A stretch of 64,000 nt of DNA from Paenibacillus rhizovicinus (GCF_010365285.1 NZ_CP048286.1:5630001-5694000), one strand, 5' to 3'. Positions 35,537-45,397 are shown, counted from the first letter of the stretch. Program-made: numbers and translations. The notes: generated from the sequence alone by a model not told the origin.

Positions 35537-38038
35537 TCAGTCAGTTCGCGTGAGCCTGAAGATCGGCGTTGCTTCCGCTTGCAGCACTCGCATGGCGGGG
35601 AGCGGGTTGCCGCCTGCGTCCACCGGGAATACGGAGACGACGGTATCGCCGTATCCAGGTCCGTCGAGTTCGTATTGGATTTCGAAGGCATCGAACGATT
35701 CCACGTTATAGCTACGAGTCAAGGCGGTGCCCGACGGCACGCTCATCATTTCGGCAGCGAATGTAATTCGGCTTGTTCCGTTCACGACAAAGGCTGCGAT
35801 TCGAATAATCGCGGTACTGGACGAACTATCGTTGCTGACGATCAGCTTCACGGCGGAGGCGGCGAGCCCGGCCGCGGCGGCATTCGGCAAGACGCCTGTG
35901 GTGAACGCGGCGGAGAATTGGATTTTCGAGACGAAAATATCATAGAAACCGCCGAAAGTCGGTTGGAACGCCCCGGGCGTAACAGGAAAATCAGGCGAGG
36001 CCGTAGTGCCCGCGACATACAGGCTGCCGGCGGCGTCTATGGCGATGCTTGGGCGCTCACCCACGAACGGGGCGGGTCCGGTTCCGCCGAGGTAGGTGGA
36101 GAAGACAAGGGAAGAGCCGTCCGGGTCGATCACGGTGATGAATGCATCCTTCTCGCCGGCAAGATCGGATTGAATGGCATCGGGCGTAACGGGAAAGTCG
36201 AGCGACGAGGTCATGCCGACGATAGCCGCATTGCCGGCGGCATCCAGGACGATGCCGCTGCCGAAATCGTCGCCGCTTCCTCCCAGAAACGTCGAATAGA
36301 CAAGCGCGCTTCCTGTCGGATTCAACTTGGTTACGACGGCCATATTCGGCGGCACGAATTCGGTATTGAAGGCTCCCGGCGTAACGGGGTAATTGGCGGA
36401 GTAGGTCTGTCCCGTGATATAAGCGTTGCCCGCGTCATTGATCGCGATGTTGTACGCGTAATTCAATAACGGTTCGCCGAGATAGGTGGAGTAATAGAGA
36501 TCCGAGCCGGCAGCATTCAGTTTCGTGACGAACATCTTGATTCCGGATGACGCCGTCGTTTGGAATGCCCCGGCGGTGACCGGGAAATTCGTGGACAAGG
36601 TGCTTCCCGCAACGTAGGCGTTTCCCTCGCTGTCGATCGCGATCGCCCTGGCGCCCTCGCCCTGGCTTCCGCCTAGAAACGTCGAATAGATTAGCCCGCT
36701 TCCGTCCGGATTGAACTTGGTGACGAACGCGTCGCCAGAGCCTCCGAACGTCGTCTGGAACGCGCCGGACGTGACCGGGAAGTCGGCCGAGTCTGTAGCG
36801 CCGACAAGATAGGCGCAGCCGGAATCATCGACCGCGATGCCGCTTCCGCCGCTGAAGGTGTTGCCGCCCAAGAAGGTGGAGTAGACGAGCGCCGTCCCGG
36901 TCGGATTGAATTTGGTGACGAATATCGCGAACGCCGCCGTCGCTACGGTCTCGAAGGCACCGGGCGTGGTGGGGAAATCCAGCGATTGTATGCTGCCCGA
37001 CACATAGGCATGGCCGGACGAGTCAACGCAGATGCACGTAGCGGTACCCGTTCCAAGAAAGGTAGAATACAGGATCGCCGTTCCTTCCGGGTTAATCTTG
37101 GTCACCATGACGTCAACCCCGGTTTTGGTGGTGTCGAAGGCGCCGGGCGTAAGCGGGTAATTGGCTGAGAAGGTATAGCCCGTTACGTAGGCGCATCTGT
37201 CTCCATCCAGCGCCATGGCGGATGCCGAGTCCCTGTCGCTTCCTCCAAGATAGGAGGAGTAGGCAAGGATCGGATCGATAACGAGCGGCAGCGAGGGATC
37301 GAGGTCCTCTTCCAGCGCGAAGCCGACCGTATAGCTTCCGTCTGCCTGGGGATGAAGGACGAATCGGCACGCCAAGCTCCGGGTTCTCCCGTCCTGCTCT
37401 TGATAAGCGACAGGCTTCAGGTCAGTCAACGTGCCGTGAGGCGTGGAGATTAACAGATTGCCAGCCTCGTCCAGCCGCAATCCGTTTGCCCCTTCGCAGT
37501 GAAGCAAAATGTCTTCGATACGTCCGCCCGGACGCACATGGACATCATATTTCAATCGTCCCTCTTGTCCGTAGAAGTCCATGTCGATGTCAGGCCATAG
37601 CTCGCGGTAGATCACGTGCTTGTACAGAGGCAGACCTGAGTAATGGCGCGCCGGATCACTCCCGCTGAAGCGACTGAACGTTCCTGGCTCGGGCTCCAGC
37701 CCCTCGGGCACGGCATCTGCCCGAGCGCCGCGGAACGTCCAGGCGAGCGTGATGCCGTCTAAACTTTGTTGCGGTCCTGACCCTACGTCGTCCGCACTGT
37801 CGGGCTGTCCCAAACCTGCACTGTCCGTGCTGCTGCTGGACTTTCCTGCGTCGTCGTCCGACTGTGTCCAGAACGTCATCCATGCCTTGCCCGCGCCGAA
37901 GGCGAAGCGGGTGCCCTGTGCTTGCGATTGAAATGCAATCCGGTTGTCGGCTATCTGTCCTCTGTTCGGGACGAACGTTAAGGGAAGCATCCCATGCGAC
38001 TGCTTGATCTTCTTTCTTTGGAACTCCGTTAGTGGCAA
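35537..38038 (-). CDS. SBBP-repeat protein, seven-repeat beta-propeller
   Basis: 833 residues from TTG 38038, which sits eight bases after GAGG; a GTG at 38047 lies inside the ribosome site. Residues about 15-260 are the N-terminal domain typical of SBBP proteins (LTFVPNRGQIADNRIAFQSQ). Residues about 260-700 contain seven copies of a unit with FPVTPGAFQTT, FVTKFNPDGS and LVYSTFLGG, which suits a seven-bladed propeller. The last 120 residues match the small gene that follows. No signal peptide is seen, so the location is unclear. Confidence 0.85.
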   Translation of the reverse strand: MPLTEFQRKKIKQSHGMLPLTFVPNRGQIADNRIAFQSQAQGTRFAFGAGKAWMTFWTQSDDDAGKSSSSTDSAGLGQPDSADDVGSGPQQSLDGITLAWTFRGARADAVPEGLEPEPGTFSRFSGSDPARHYSGLPLYKHVIYRELWPDIDMDFYGQEGRLKYDVHVRPGGRIEDILLHCEGANGLRLDEAGNLLISTPHGTLTDLKPVAYQEQDGRTRSLACRFVLHPQADGSYTVGFALEEDLDPSLPLVIDPILAYSSYLGGSDRDSASAMALDGDRCAYVTGYTFSANYPLTPGAFDTTKTGVDVMVTKINPEGTAILYSTFLGTGTATCICVDSSGHAYVSGSIQSLDFPTTPGAFETVATAAFAIFVTKFNPTGTALVYSTFLGGNTFSGGSGIAVDDSGCAYLVGATDSADFPVTSGAFQTTFGGSGDAFVTKFNPDGSGLIYSTFLGGSQGEGARAIAIDSEGNAYVAGSTLSTNFPVTAGAFQTTASSGIKMFVTKLNAAGSDLYYSTYLGEPLLNYAYNIAINDAGNAYITGQTYSANYPVTPGAFNTEFVPPNMAVVTKLNPTGSALVYSTFLGGSGDDFGSGIVLDAAGNAAIVGMTSSLDFPVTPDAIQSDLAGEKDAFITVIDPDGSSLVFSTYLGGTGPAPFVGERPSIAIDAAGSLYVAGTTASPDFPVTPGAFQPTFGGFYDIFVSKIQFSAAFTTGVLPNAAAAGLAASAVKLIVSNDSSSSTAIIRIAAFVVNGTSRITFAAEMMSVPSGTALTRSYNVESFDAFEIQYELDGPGYGDTVVSVFPVDAGGNPLPAMRVLQAEATPIFRLTRTD

Positions 38039-38170
38039 ACCTATCACCTCGATGATTACGTTTCATAGATTACTAGCATTCTATGTTCATCAATCACGGT
38101 TCGCCACGACCATGAGCTGGACTCCGCGGCGCATTCTTCCCCACGGAAGAAAAAATGTCAAAAAAAAGTG

Positions 38171-38200
38171 TTGCATACGCTTTCATGGTTGGAATATAAT
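38171..38200 (+). promoter_or_regulatory. Promoter of the LacI gene with overlapping cre-like site
   Basis: TTGCAT (38171-38176) and TATAAT (38195-38200) with an 18-base spacer. TGCATACGCTTTCA at 38172-38185 matches the CcpA cre consensus in 12 of 14 positions and covers the -35 box, so carbon catabolite control is possible. Confidence 0.65.
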
Positions 38201-38213
38201 GAGTGACAAGGAA

Positions 38214-38228
38214 CCGAAAACGTTTCGG
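38214..38228. promoter_or_regulatory. LacI-type operator 1, in the regulator leader
   Basis: CCGAAAACGTTTCGG, with arms CCGAAA / TTTCGG, just after the expected transcription start. The same motif occurs twice more before the hydrolase gene, so the regulator probably represses itself. Confidence 0.75.
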
Positions 38229-38246
38229 ATCGAAAGGAGCAGGCGG

Positions 38247-39278
38247 TTGACTACCATTAAGGATTTGGCTCAATATGCCGGCGTCTCCGTCACCACCGTC
38301 TCCAGAGCGTTGAACGGCTACTATGACGTTAATGAAGAGACCCGCCGGAAAATCTTACTCGCAGCGAAGGAAATGAATTATCGGCCCAACGTCCTTGCGC
38401 GCAGCTTGGTTACGAAGAAATCGCGCTCCATCGGAGTCATTATATCCGAAATCAATCGAGCCGGCGCCAAAGACGCATTGGCATTCGAAATTTTATGCGG
38501 CATTAACGACCGGGCATCGGAATTGAATTACGAAATCATGCTGTTCAGTACCAACCCGAAGAAACAGATTTCGAAGTCATACGGCGATTTGTGCAAAGAA
38601 AGAAACGTGGATGGCGCGATTATATCGGGCTTGCGCGTGAATGACCCTTATTTGCAGGAAGTCACGAAGGATACCGGATTCCCTTGCGTCCTGATCGATA
38701 TACCGGCCGAAGGTAACAATGTCGGCCATGTGACCACCGATAACGTTGCGGGAGCCGCCAAGGCCGTTATGCACTTGATCGAGCAAGGCCACCGTAATAT
38801 CGCGATGATCAACGGACATAACGACGCCGCCGTCAGCAAGGACCGTCTGGAAGGTTACCGCAAGACGCTTGAAGCGCATGGCATACCGTTCAAACCGGAG
38901 CTCGTCCTTAACGGGGCCTTCACGGAAGAAGGCGGCAGCGATGCGATGTACCGGATCATGCTGCATCATCCGGAAGTGACGGCAGTCTTCTCGGCAAGCG
39001 ACTTGATGGTGCTCGGAGCGCTGCGGGCCGTGGAGCGGAGCGGGCGGAAAGTGCCGGACACGTTCTCCATCGTGGGTTATGACGACATAGCGATCGCATC
39101 CTACTCGTCTCCCAAATTAACGACGATTCGCCAAGATAGGTACGAGATGGGTTACCAGGCGGCGCAGCTGTTGATCGACTTGCTTGAGGACAGGCACGTA
39201 AATCATAAAATCGTGTTGAATAATGAATTGATGGTTCGAGAAAGCACGGCGCCTCTAAGAATGGACAACGAGAGTTAG
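38247..39278 (+). CDS. LacI-family transcriptional regulator
   Basis: 343 residues from TTG 38247 with AAAGGAG seven bases upstream. The ATG at 38199 overlaps the -10 box, so it cannot be the start. The helix-turn-helix is at the very N-terminus (TIKDLAQYAGVSVTTVSRAL), with the hinge near residue 50, then a sugar-binding sensor (SIGVIISEI to FSIVGYDDIAIASYSSP). It should bind the CCGAAACGTTTCGG sites found in its own leader and before the next gene and control the glycan operon downstream. Confidence 0.93.
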   Translation: MTTIKDLAQYAGVSVTTVSRALNGYYDVNEETRRKILLAAKEMNYRPNVLARSLVTKKSRSIGVIISEINRAGAKDALAFEILCGINDRASELNYEIMLFSTNPKKQISKSYGDLCKERNVDGAIISGLRVNDPYLQEVTKDTGFPCVLIDIPAEGNNVGHVTTDNVAGAAKAVMHLIEQGHRNIAMINGHNDAAVSKDRLEGYRKTLEAHGIPFKPELVLNGAFTEEGGSDAMYRIMLHHPEVTAVFSASDLMVLGALRAVERSGRKVPDTFSIVGYDDIAIASYSSPKLTTIRQDRYEMGYQAAQLLIDLLEDRHVNHKIVLNNELMVRESTAPLRMDNES

Positions 39279-39307
39279 CGGTAAGGCGCTTTTTTTATCC
39301 GGTTTTT

Positions 39308-39321
39308 CCAAAACGTTTCGG
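39308..39321. promoter_or_regulatory. LacI-type operator 2
   Basis: CCAAAACGTTTCGG, one base away from the perfect palindrome at 39398. It is 134 bases before the hydrolase start codon and 90 bases from operator 3, which could allow looping. Confidence 0.7.
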
Positions 39322-39397
39322 TAAAATGAATGCGCTTAAATTGGTCCAATTAAACAAAAAATCCAACAATTGCTTCGCCTTTTTTTATGGCTGCAAT

Positions 39398-39411
39398 CCG
39401 AAACGTTTCGG
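39398..39411. promoter_or_regulatory. LacI-type operator 3, perfect palindrome
   Basis: CCGAAACGTTTCGG is a perfect 14-bp palindrome located 31 bases before the hydrolase start codon, in a position to block the operon transcript. Confidence 0.8.
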
Positions 39412-39441
39412 AATTTTCGTTTATCGAAGGAGGCAGAGGAA

Positions 39442-41814
39442 ATGCTTCAAACCATTCCTGATAACAAGTTCGATCTTCATCTCGGACCGGTTCTAGACCC
39501 TTATCATGAAATGCGAGCAACGAGAGGTTTATCCTGGCAGGACCTCTATATATGCGCCGGCAACCGCACTTATATGGTAGGAAGCCAGAACGGAGGCTTT
39601 CCCGATTTCGGGCATCACGTAAAACTCGAGATGGGCGGACTTTGGCTCCACCCGATCAAGCTGCTGGACGGCTTCTGGCTGCATATCGGCGATCGCGAAG
39701 CCGGAGCCGCGTCGAATGGTTCAACCGCCATGTGGCTGACGGAATCAGATTCGTTCCATAACTATCCGTTCTACAACGAGCACCGGTACCGGCTCGAGCC
39801 GCTCGAGCTCGAGGTCGTGCGGCGTCAGTTCTGTCCGGACGATGCCGAGGGCATTATCGTGACCTACATCCTCCGCGATTTGAGCGGCCGCAGCCGCAGC
39901 TTGGATCTCAACATGCTGGCCCGAACCGATTTGAGCCCCGTCTGGTTCTCCGAAGGCAAAGATATCGTGGACGGCATGGACGAAGGGCGCATAGACAAGG
40001 AGGCCGGCCTGTTCCTCGCGAAGGACGAGCGCAATCCGTGGCATTTCGTCCTCGGCGCTGATCGCAAGAGCAGCAGAGGAAAGGTCGGAAGAGAAATGTT
40101 CGGCCCGCACTGGACGTCAGGCAAAGGCATCAGCGGCTCGTTGGTTTACGAGAAGGTGTCGATTCCGGCCGGAGGCTCAGAGACGATCCATTTCTATATG
40201 GCGGGATCGAATCGCTCCGAGCAAGACGCCCTGCAAACTTTCGCGAACCTGCGGGATAACCGCGAGCAGTTATGGGAGGCCAAGCGGTGCAGGTACGAGG
40301 AAATCGCCAAGCGGACCGTCTTGGACATTCCCGACAAGCATGTGCAGAAGGTGTTCGATTGGGTGAAGTTCCATAACGACTGGTTCGTCCGGGAAGTGCC
40401 GGACGTCGGGCGCGGCATGGGCGCCGGCCATCCGGAGTATCCGTGGTGGTTCGGATGCGACAACAGCTATACGCTGCTAGGCTTACTGTCCGTGGGCGGA
40501 CTTGAGATGGCGCAAGAGACGCTGTCGCTGATTTTGAAGGCTTCGGAGGAAGCGAACGGCAACGGACGGATCATACACGAATTGTCGACGAGCGGACTCG
40601 TAGCCAATCCGGGCAACACGCAGGAAACTGCCCATTTTATCCAATGCGCATGGGAAGTGTTCAAATGGACAGGGGACATCGATTTCCTGAAACGCATGTA
40701 TCCGGCGGTGAAGAAAGGGTTGTCCTGGCTGCTAGAAGACATGGATCCGGACGGAGATTTGCTGCCCGAAGGCTACGGCATCATTGAAATCGAAGGCCTG
40801 AACGTCGAGCTGATCGATTCCGCGGTTTATACGTGGTCCGCGCTGCTCGCGGGCGCCAATATGGCCGAGCTGTTCGGCGAAGAAGAAGCACGGGCGAATT
40901 ACGGGCAGCTCGCGACACGCCTCGGCGATAAGATCAATCGAGACCTGTGGATCGACAAGGAAGGGCTGTATGCCGATGCGATGGCGCCGGCAGGCAAGAT
41001 CGCAAGCCGGATCGACATTTACATCGAACGTGCGCAGAACTTCGGGGCGCTTGACGCGGTACGTGACTTGGAGGCAATCAAGGCGGAATTGTCGGGTCTT
41101 GATCCGGCGAGCGAGCGGCCGTGGCTCTTCAAGAACTGGGTCATTAACACGCCGATGGAAACCGGTCTTGCTCCCCGGGAGCAAGCGGTCCGAGCGTTGG
41201 ATCGCATGGCGACGGACGAATTCACGGGTCCATGGGGAACGTACCTGTCGGGCATGTACCGCGATCAGATGATGACGATATCGACCGGCGTGCAGGCGGT
41301 AGCCGAAGCCCGGTACGACCGGATGAACGAATCGCTGCGGATGATCCGTCTCATCGCCTCCACCTTCAACAAGCGCCTTCCCGGATCGATTTCGGAAATG
41401 TCGCCGGATTACGGCTGCTTCGTGCAGGCATGGACGAACTATGGCATGACCTGGCCGCTGATGACGTTCATGTTCGGCATTAAGCCCGACGCATACCGGC
41501 AATCATTGACGCTGCGGCCTAGGTTTCCGGACGATTGGAACGACATGTCGGCCAAGCAGGTTCAACTCGGCCTTGGCGAACGCGCCAACACGCTCGATAT
41601 CGAGGTCAGCCGTTCCGGCGACGGGGACGTCTACCGCTTCGAGCTGCAACAGCCCGGCTGGTCGGTGAACGTGGAATTGCCGCAGCCGGCGGACGATGCT
41701 TTCGTCGTCACGCTCGACGGCGAACCGGTGACGACGGCCGTGCGGGAGGGATCGATCGCCGTGGCGATCGCGAATGCAGGGAAGCACGAGCTGCGGGTTA
41801 GCCGGACCGGCTAA
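39442..41814 (+). CDS. Glycogen-debranching-like glycoside hydrolase, (alpha/alpha)6 barrel
   Basis: 790 residues from ATG 39442 with AAGGAGG eight bases upstream. The N-terminal 270 residues form a beta domain, and residues about 300-690 look like an alpha/alpha toroid of the amylo-alpha-1,6-glucosidase/GH15-like class (YPWWFGCDNSYTLLGLL, then GLSWLLEDMDPDGDLLPEGYG). A small beta domain closes the chain (about 700-790). No signal peptide, so it is cytoplasmic. First gene of the LacI-controlled operon. The exact linkage it cuts is not clear, and catalytic acids cannot be named safely. Confidence 0.75.
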   Translation: MLQTIPDNKFDLHLGPVLDPYHEMRATRGLSWQDLYICAGNRTYMVGSQNGGFPDFGHHVKLEMGGLWLHPIKLLDGFWLHIGDREAGAASNGSTAMWLTESDSFHNYPFYNEHRYRLEPLELEVVRRQFCPDDAEGIIVTYILRDLSGRSRSLDLNMLARTDLSPVWFSEGKDIVDGMDEGRIDKEAGLFLAKDERNPWHFVLGADRKSSRGKVGREMFGPHWTSGKGISGSLVYEKVSIPAGGSETIHFYMAGSNRSEQDALQTFANLRDNREQLWEAKRCRYEEIAKRTVLDIPDKHVQKVFDWVKFHNDWFVREVPDVGRGMGAGHPEYPWWFGCDNSYTLLGLLSVGGLEMAQETLSLILKASEEANGNGRIIHELSTSGLVANPGNTQETAHFIQCAWEVFKWTGDIDFLKRMYPAVKKGLSWLLEDMDPDGDLLPEGYGIIEIEGLNVELIDSAVYTWSALLAGANMAELFGEEEARANYGQLATRLGDKINRDLWIDKEGLYADAMAPAGKIASRIDIYIERAQNFGALDAVRDLEAIKAELSGLDPASERPWLFKNWVINTPMETGLAPREQAVRALDRMATDEFTGPWGTYLSGMYRDQMMTISTGVQAVAEARYDRMNESLRMIRLIASTFNKRLPGSISEMSPDYGCFVQAWTNYGMTWPLMTFMFGIKPDAYRQSLTLRPRFPDDWNDMSAKQVQLGLGERANTLDIEVSRSGDGDVYRFELQQPGWSVNVELPQPADDAFVVTLDGEPVTTAVREGSIAVAIANAGKHELRVSRTG

Positions 41815-41840
41815 TCGTTATCCGAAAGGGGAGGTTCAGC

Positions 41841-42800
41841 ATGAAAAGCGTCGAGACTTTAGACAATCCCGCGGTCGGCAAGAGAAGGAATGCGTTTGTC
41901 GTCGACATGAAACGGAATTATCCTTACTACCTGATGATGCTGCCGGCCGCGTTAATCATGTTCTTGTTTTCCTATTTGCCGATGCCCGGCATGATCGTGG
42001 CGTTTCAGGATTTTAATTTCGTCGATCGATTTAAGAGCCCGTTCGTCGGCTGGGATAACTTCAAATTTTTCTTTACGAGCTCTTACGCGTACCGCACGAC
42101 CTTCAATACGATCTTCATTAATTTGAACTATCTGGTCTGGACGACCTTCGTGAGCGTGCTCTTCGCGATTCTCTTGAACGAAATTCGCTCGAAGCTGGCG
42201 ACGAAATTTTATCAGAACATGATGTTTCTGCCTTATTTCTTCTCTGCCGTCGTCGTCGGCAAGCTCGTCACCGATATCGTATTCTCCGACCAGAACGGGA
42301 TTGCCAATCAGATTCTCCACCTCTTCGGGCATGATCCGATCGTCTGGTCGCAAGTGTCGGGACCGTGGGGCTGGATCATTATCGGAACCCACATCTGGAA
42401 GACGGCCGGGTATTCGTCCATCATCTATCTCGCCAGCATCGCCGGCATCGACGATCATTTGTACGAAGCCGCTTCGCTCGACGGCGCGACGCGCTGGCAG
42501 CAGATCAGGACGATTACGCTGCCGATGCTCACGCCCGTCATTATCATCATGACGCTTCTGAGCATAGGAAGCATGCTGCGCGGCGACTTCGACACCATCT
42601 ACTCCATCGTCGGGGATAACGGTTTGTTATTCGCGCATACGGATGTCATCGACACGTACATTTTCCGCGCGATCAAACAGGCCGCCGATTTCGGGCCGAC
42701 CGCTGCCGTAGGGTTGTATCAGTCCGTAGTGGGCTTCGTCTTGGTATTTGGATCGAATGCATTAGTGAAACGATACAACAAGGATAGCGCGCTATTCTAG
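41841..42800 (+). CDS. ABC sugar importer permease, LplB-like
   Basis: 319 residues with about six helices. The N-terminus (YYLMMLPAALIMFLFSYLPMPGMIVAFQDF) is characteristic of the LplB/YteP branch that imports complex oligosaccharides. The EAA loop is at about residues 210-230 (YEAASLDGATRW). GGGGAGG before the ATG. Pairs with the next gene. Confidence 0.9.
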   Translation: MKSVETLDNPAVGKRRNAFVVDMKRNYPYYLMMLPAALIMFLFSYLPMPGMIVAFQDFNFVDRFKSPFVGWDNFKFFFTSSYAYRTTFNTIFINLNYLVWTTFVSVLFAILLNEIRSKLATKFYQNMMFLPYFFSAVVVGKLVTDIVFSDQNGIANQILHLFGHDPIVWSQVSGPWGWIIIGTHIWKTAGYSSIIYLASIAGIDDHLYEAASLDGATRWQQIRTITLPMLTPVIIIMTLLSIGSMLRGDFDTIYSIVGDNGLLFAHTDVIDTYIFRAIKQAADFGPTAAVGLYQSVVGFVLVFGSNALVKRYNKDSALF

Positions 42801-42830
42801 CCGTACCGGAAGCGGAAAGGAAGGGTTTCG

Positions 42831-43703
42831 ATGCATAAGCGTTCTACTGGCGAGCAGATTGCGCAGGTTGTGATTCATTTGATCCTGTTCGCGTTTGCCG
42901 TGTGCTGCATATATCCGTTTATCGTGACGTTCATCGTCTCGCTCAGCAGCGAAAAAAGCATTCTCTTTAACGGCTATCAACTCATACCCGAGCAATTCTC
43001 GACGCTGGCATACCGAATGGTGTTTCGCAACGATTTCATCTATACCGGCTACGGCGTCTCCATTCTGGTCACGGTCGTCGGCACGGCGCTCTCGTTGTTC
43101 ATCTGCGGCATGGCCGGATACGCGATGTCCATACAGCGCGTGAGGTACCGCAACTGGGCCGCCATGTTCTTCTACCTGCCGATGATCTTCAACGCCGGCA
43201 CGCTGCCTTGGTATCTGGTCTGCACCCAGATTCTTCATCTGCAGAACACCGTGTGGGCGCTCATCGTACCGCTGCTGGTATCGCCGTTTAACGTGTTCCT
43301 GATGCGCAACTACTTCGCGACGGTGCCGATTTCGCTGGTCGAATCGGCGGAAATCGACGGCTGCGGCGTGCTGAAGACATTCGTCCAAATCGTCCTTCCG
43401 TTATCGAAGCCGATCATTGCGACCGTAGCGCTGTTCATCGGCCTCATGTATTGGAACGATTGGTCGAGCGCGCTGTGGTTTATCGATAATACGCATCTCT
43501 ATCCGCTGCAATATATGCTTTACCGGATCAAATCCATCATGGACTTCGTTCGCCAGAACGGGGCCATGGGCGGAACCGACATGCCGGCGGCGACGTTCCA
43601 GGTCGCAACCTTGTTCGTGACGATCGGACCGATTATCTTGCTTTATCCGTTCGTTCAGCGCTTTTTTGTCAAGGGCATCATGGTCGGCGCGGTCAAAGGG
43701 TAA
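42831..43703 (+). CDS. ABC sugar importer permease, YtcP-like
   Basis: 290 residues, about six helices, EAA loop ESAEIDGCGVLKT near residue 173. The C-terminus (LLYPFVQRFFVKGIMVGAVKG) is the standard end of the YtcP branch. It is the second transmembrane subunit of the LacI-controlled importer. A small hairpin follows before the solute-binding gene. Confidence 0.92.
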   Translation: MHKRSTGEQIAQVVIHLILFAFAVCCIYPFIVTFIVSLSSEKSILFNGYQLIPEQFSTLAYRMVFRNDFIYTGYGVSILVTVVGTALSLFICGMAGYAMSIQRVRYRNWAAMFFYLPMIFNAGTLPWYLVCTQILHLQNTVWALIVPLLVSPFNVFLMRNYFATVPISLVESAEIDGCGVLKTFVQIVLPLSKPIIATVALFIGLMYWNDWSSALWFIDNTHLYPLQYMLYRIKSIMDFVRQNGAMGGTDMPAATFQVATLFVTIGPIILLYPFVQRFFVKGIMVGAVKG

Positions 43704-43719
43704 CTTTCATCTTGGCATC

Positions 43720-43745
43720 AATCTAATGAAAATTAGATTTTTGTG
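43720..43745 (+). terminator. Hairpin with T-run between permease and solute-binding genes
   Basis: AATCTAAT (43720-43727), loop GAAA, ATTAGATT (43732-43739), then TTTTG. The A/T-rich stem is weak, so it may end part of the transcripts or stabilise mRNA inside the operon. Confidence 0.5.
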
Positions 43746-43841
43746 ATAGCATCTCGCACTTCATGCAAGGGGAACGTTTTTATACTCAATCGACAGCGGT
43801 ATAAAAATCGCTTCACATCCAGCTGTTGACAAAGGGGAGAG

Positions 43842-45374
43842 ATGGAAATGAAAAAGTTCAAAAAAGCGTTTACGGGTATGAGCATCTTGGCAATGGCAGC
43901 TCTCGTGCTTTCTGGCTGCGGTTCCAATAACAACAACGCATCGGACGGAAGCAATAATTCGGGGACGGCCGCTTCCGGTTCGAACAACGGCAAGTCAAGC
44001 GCGGAAGTCGTGAAACTCACCGCCGCATTCCCTGGACAAGCATCGACCGCGGCGCCGGCCGTTCTGAAGGCGATCAACGACAAGCTGAAAGCGGACGGAC
44101 TTAACATCGAAGTCGATATCAAGTACCTCGACGATTATTGGAACAAGCTTGCGCTCAGCGTTGCCGGCAGCACGCAGTACGATCTGGCTTGGGCGCACAG
44201 CAGCACGTTGTCCGATCTGGTCGCGAAGAAGGTCTACCAGCCGATCGACGACGAATTGAAGTCCGACGGTCCCGACCTGTTGGCGAATACGCCGGATTAC
44301 GTGCTCAAGGGCGGCGCCATCAACGGCAAACAATATGCGATCGCCAGAGCGATTCCGATGACGGGCTTCAATAACGTATTCGATATCCGCGGCGATCTGC
44401 GCGAGAAGTACGGCATTCCGAAAATCACGACGCTCGATGGGCTGGAGTCGTATTTCCAAGCCGTCATGAAGAACGATCCGAGCATGTACGCATTCGTCGG
44501 CTCCAACACGCAAGCGTTGTTCCCGGTTTACGCCAACTACTACTTCCCGATCGGCGACGGCGGCATGTACCCGGTTTACGTCGATCCGGCCGATTCGACG
44601 CACACCGTGAAATCATTCTTGGATACGCAAGCCTTTGCCGATATCGTGAACAAGAAGAAAGAATGGAAAACGAAGGGAATCATCTCTGCCGACGCTTCCA
44701 AACTCGACGACGCCGAAGCGGGATTCGATAACGGCAAGGTCGCAGCCCTGGGCGCGAATATTTTCAGAGCATCCGAGCGCGTGGATGCATTGACCAAGAA
44801 CGTGCCTGGCGCCAAAGTCGAAACGGTCTACCTGGAACCGACGAAACGTTATATTTTCTCCGCCGGAGATAATATGCTGGCCGTACCTAGCACGAGCAAG
44901 CACGTGAAGGAAGCCGTGGAATTGATGAACTGGATCAAGAAAGATCAAGCCAACTTCGATCTCTGGTCGTACGGCGTGGAAGGCACGAACTATAAATTGG
45001 CCGACAATGCCGTCGACACGAGCAGCATCGCGGATGCCGACAAATACAACACGGACGTCTGGATGTGGAACGACCTTCGCCTAGCCCGCTTCTCGTCCAA
45101 CTATGCGAAATCGGACATCGAGGAACTGAAAACATGGGACAGCAAGTCGGAGATCAGTCCGTTCGTCGGCTTTACGCTGGACCAAAGCAAGATCAAATCC
45201 CAAATCAGCCAGCTCCAAGCCGTTATGAACGAATACGGCGAGAATTTGGGCCTTGGCGTTACGGATATCAATACCGTCAAAGACGAAATCATGAAGAAGA
45301 TGAAGGCCGCAGGCTTGCAGGACGTCATCGACGAAACGCAAAAGCAGATCAACGCTTACTTGGCAGCTAAATAA
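43842..45374 (+). CDS. Solute-binding lipoprotein, DUF3502-type
   Basis: 510 residues. Lipobox LSGC at about residue 26, then an Asn/Ser-rich linker and a solute-binding domain. The last 130 residues match the DUF3502 pattern as I know it (SPFVGFTLDQSKIKSQISQL, then KMKAAGLQDVIDETQKQINA). This form always goes with LplB/YtcP permeases, which lie just upstream. GGGGAGAG is before the ATG. It should bind an oligosaccharide released from plant or microbial polysaccharide. Confidence 0.92.
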   Translation: MEMKKFKKAFTGMSILAMAALVLSGCGSNNNNASDGSNNSGTAASGSNNGKSSAEVVKLTAAFPGQASTAAPAVLKAINDKLKADGLNIEVDIKYLDDYWNKLALSVAGSTQYDLAWAHSSTLSDLVAKKVYQPIDDELKSDGPDLLANTPDYVLKGGAINGKQYAIARAIPMTGFNNVFDIRGDLREKYGIPKITTLDGLESYFQAVMKNDPSMYAFVGSNTQALFPVYANYYFPIGDGGMYPVYVDPADSTHTVKSFLDTQAFADIVNKKKEWKTKGIISADASKLDDAEAGFDNGKVAALGANIFRASERVDALTKNVPGAKVETVYLEPTKRYIFSAGDNMLAVPSTSKHVKEAVELMNWIKKDQANFDLWSYGVEGTNYKLADNAVDTSSIADADKYNTDVWMWNDLRLARFSSNYAKSDIEELKTWDSKSEISPFVGFTLDQSKIKSQISQLQAVMNEYGENLGLGVTDINTVKDEIMKKMKAAGLQDVIDETQKQINAYLAAK

Positions 45375-45397
45375 GAACGCCATACAAGAGTGACGCA

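Noticed and set aside
35114-36469. A 451-codon plus-strand frame through the small domain gene and the SBBP gene
   Set aside because: Antisense to two genes with clear homology to each other. The text is Arg/Gly-rich without a fold.
35537-38038. The periodic DNA in the SBBP gene as a CRISPR or tandem DNA repeat
   Set aside because: The period comes from protein repeats with many silent changes. There are no exact DNA repeats or spacers.
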